From Cubamyces lactineus (taxonomy: Eukaryota > Basidiomycota > Agaricomycetes > Polyporales > Polyporaceae): DNA of 64,000 nt. The notes beneath the pieces were generated by a model. It had not been told where the DNA came from. It ran no database searches and was given only the letters and a program-made list of their open reading frames with translations. The position numbers were made by a program, and so were the translations under genes. Below are positions 62,501 to 64,000 of the stretch, one piece after another; the first letter of the stretch is position 1; the number at the start of each line of letters is the position of its first letter. The DNA lies in assembly GCA_022376465.1 (NCBI GenBank), contig JACDTU010000030.1, positions 124,001 through 188,000 of the forward strand. The letters are read 5' to 3'.

Positions 62501-62741
62501 AAGAAGTGGTTTCCGCGAATGCCTGGTATGAGAGGGGTACAACGCTCAGAACGCGTTGCGGATCACACCTAGAGAACCTACCATTGGGACCGTCGCTGAC
62601 TTTGATAGCGGGTATGCCTAGGCGGGGAACAGCGTGCGTGTGCCAGAAGCCCACGCCTGCAGTAAGGAGAATAGCCTCGTCGGTGGTCAACTGCTCGACC
62701 ACCTCGGACAGGTCAGCCTCGGCGAAGTCAGAAGGGCGCAT
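59598..62741 (-). CDS. Beta-glucosidase, GH3 family with PA14 insert
   Basis: Eleven minus-strand exons, 62741-62582, 62522-62090, 62036-61836, 61778-61694, 61638-61510, 61450-61273, 61230-61056, 61000-60883, 60823-60173, 60117-60068, 60012-59598, give 864 residues with no frame break. It starts without a signal peptide, so it is probably intracellular. The first GH3 domain has [32 protein letters not shown] and MSDWFGIYS, where D231 is the nucleophile. The second domain is split by a PA14 module ([33 protein letters not shown]). A fibronectin-III-like C-terminus follows ([29 protein letters not shown]). It releases glucose from cellobiose or glucosides, relevant to wood or litter decay. The 42-base intron at 61231-61272 could also be retained in frame. 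Confidence 0.95.
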
Positions 62742-63644
62742 AGTGTGTTACGCAAGAAAGTGGATGGTAGTAGTCGCGTTCACTCGAAAACGTCCCGCCC
62801 GACGCGCGTTCAGCAGGTCGTTGTGGGAATGCAGAAGCATGAATGTGCGGCGCAAGGAGGGTTATATAGAGATGGTGGCGGTGGTATCACCTTCGTATGA
62901 GTATTTCCGAAGTTTCCCCGCACGCTCACTTCTAGTTCTGGGGTAAAGCCTTCGAGCCGGGGAGCGGCATAGCCGAGTGATCAAAACCTCCTCAGCTGGT
63001 GCAAGAGCCGCAAGACATGTGGTCAGGTTTTGTGCGCAATTAAGGTCCGAGTGGGATGTTACTCACCTCGATGCACCTGCAATGCGCTCGCGAGTGCTCG
63101 GCGTCTAGTGCGAGCATCGACTGCGTTGCGATCGAGGCGCGCACGTCTACTGATCTTTAGATGAAGAGATTTATCTGATACTCACGACAAAGGCCTCCGC
63201 GAGAAGGGCAGCTACAAACGGGGTTGTTTCTCAGCCGCCGGGTACCATCATGCCACCAGCCATGTGAACGAAAGGGCTGCCGTCGCCCTCGAGGTTCGCT
63301 GCCCAACGTATAATACACGGCTATACGTCGGATACAAGACGACCGATGACGAGGATGCGAATCGTGCGAAGGCGTATGTCGGTAGTACTTACGACGAACA
63401 GAGCTTTGCACTTGACGATTAAAGTAAAGAAGGCGGCCGTGGTTCGCATCGTCAGGAACCACCTGTGACCTGAGGTACTTTCCGAGCCTTTCAGGGGCGC
63501 CAGATAACCCGCCGGCACATCTAATCCATGAGTAAGGCGGCGGTCCGGACATCCGAATTCGAGCATAGCAGGTGTGAAGGCAGTGCGTAAGACAGCTTTA
63601 AATAGCTCTCCCATGACCGGCGAGGAGCCCATTGTCTGCGCAAT
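62742..63644. other. Spacer between beta-glucosidase and GDSL genes
   Basis: Apart from the TATA box no feature was found; frames here are short and unlike known proteins. Confidence 0.5.
62862..62868 (-). promoter_or_regulatory. TATA box of the beta-glucosidase gene
   Basis: TATATAA on the minus strand, about 120 bases before the ATG at 62741. Confidence 0.5.
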
Positions 63645-64000
63645 CTATGCGCAGCCCGCCCCTTCTACTGGGGCTGCTACGCCTTCCCAGAATGAGAGCA
63701 GGCTTTGGGCGATGATGCGGTGCACCTTGGAAGTAGGATGGAGGCCGTCGACAAAGATATCACCTTCTTCCGTAGTAGCTTCCTCCTCCCTGAACCCGAA
63801 GGATACCGGATTCGCGAGCAGCTGCGTAAAGAGCTTCCAGGATGACCATAGAAAGGCTGTCATATCGTCATGCTGCTTGCAGAACTTCTGCGCTGAGTCG
63901 CGGAGACTCGCATTCCACGTCGAAACAGCCTCTTTGAGGTACGGCAAATCCGGATCTGAGTCGAGTGCTTGTGTGAGCGGACTACGCGTGGAAGGCAATG
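63645..64000 (-). CDS. GDSL/SGNH esterase, 3' part (cut by window edge)
   Basis: A minus-strand frame is open from the window edge to TGA at 63645. It matches the C-terminal third of the GDSL gene at 44270 (WNASLRDSAQKF, FLWSSWKLFTQLLANPVSFGF, IFVDGLHPTSKVHRIIAQSL), with DGLHP carrying the Asp and His of the catalytic triad. The Ser-containing block lies outside the window. It is a paralogue of the 44-45 kb gene and likely also acts on acylated sugars. Confidence 0.82.
   Translation of the reverse strand, partial: LPSTRSPLTQALDSDPDLPYLKEAVSTWNASLRDSAQKFCKQHDDMTAFLWSSWKLFTQLLANPVSFGFREEEATTEEGDIFVDGLHPTSKVHRIIAQSLLSFWEGVAAPVEGAGCA

Noticed and set aside
62965..63050. A tRNA-like start (TAGCCGAGTGATCAA) suggesting a tRNA-Ser or tRNA-Leu gene
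   Set aside because: No matching acceptor stem, T-loop or anticodon arm could be formed around it.

Overview
The window looks like nuclear DNA of a mushroom-forming basidiomycete (Agaricomycetes). The evidence is many 42-80 bp GT-AG introns (often with a CTGAC/CTAAC-like branch site), families expanded in that class (BTB/POZ proteins with Cys-rich tails, 2OG-Fe(II) oxygenases, multi-exon P450s, GDSL esterases, a large uncharacterised 'GMSSDES' protein family) and a chromodomain Ty3-type retrotransposon. No bacterial-style operons, rRNA or tRNA genes were found. Almost every real gene is interrupted by introns, so exon structures below were built by hand from splice sites and checked for a continuous reading frame.

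Layout. 1-3419: 3' part of a Ty3/chromovirus element (end of RNase H, integrase, chromodomain) with an in-frame stop, three small extra ORFs chained directly behind pol, a polypurine tract and a 3' LTR with perfect 10-bp ends. 3677-17231: four co-oriented intron-rich genes of unknown function: a ~1,778-residue mostly disordered protein with a conserved C-terminal block, a 695-residue disordered acidic protein, and two tandem paralogues with the same exon lengths (the first has an in-frame TAG). This is the best candidate for an undescribed gene module. 17232-19661: gene-free. 19662-29551: duplicated accessory genes: a BTB gene, a head-to-head pair of 2OG-Fe(II) oxygenases (one frameshifted), a decayed BTB gene and an intact BTB gene. 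32150-35354: SRPK-type protein kinase with an unusually long first intron.

36311-45300 is a region of poorly known genes: two or three hypotheticals, an ankyrin-family C-terminal protein, an F-box pseudogene and a GDSL esterase. 46257-52094 holds two tandem cytochrome P450 genes with identical 14-exon layouts. 52473-54640 encodes a Rad7-type nucleotide excision repair protein, followed by an APH/choline-kinase-like phosphotransferase. 56050-59226 is a head-to-head pair of BTB genes. 59598-62741 is an intact GH3 beta-glucosidase with a PA14 insert, and 63645-64000 is the 3' end of a second GDSL esterase, running off the window.

The housekeeping genes (SRPK, Rad7) sit among lineage-specific duplicated families. 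Several duplicate pairs consist of one intact and one damaged copy (2OG, BTB, the tandem pair at 14-17 kb), which indicates ongoing birth-and-death evolution near a retroelement. Functions are inferred from motifs only; no database search was possible.
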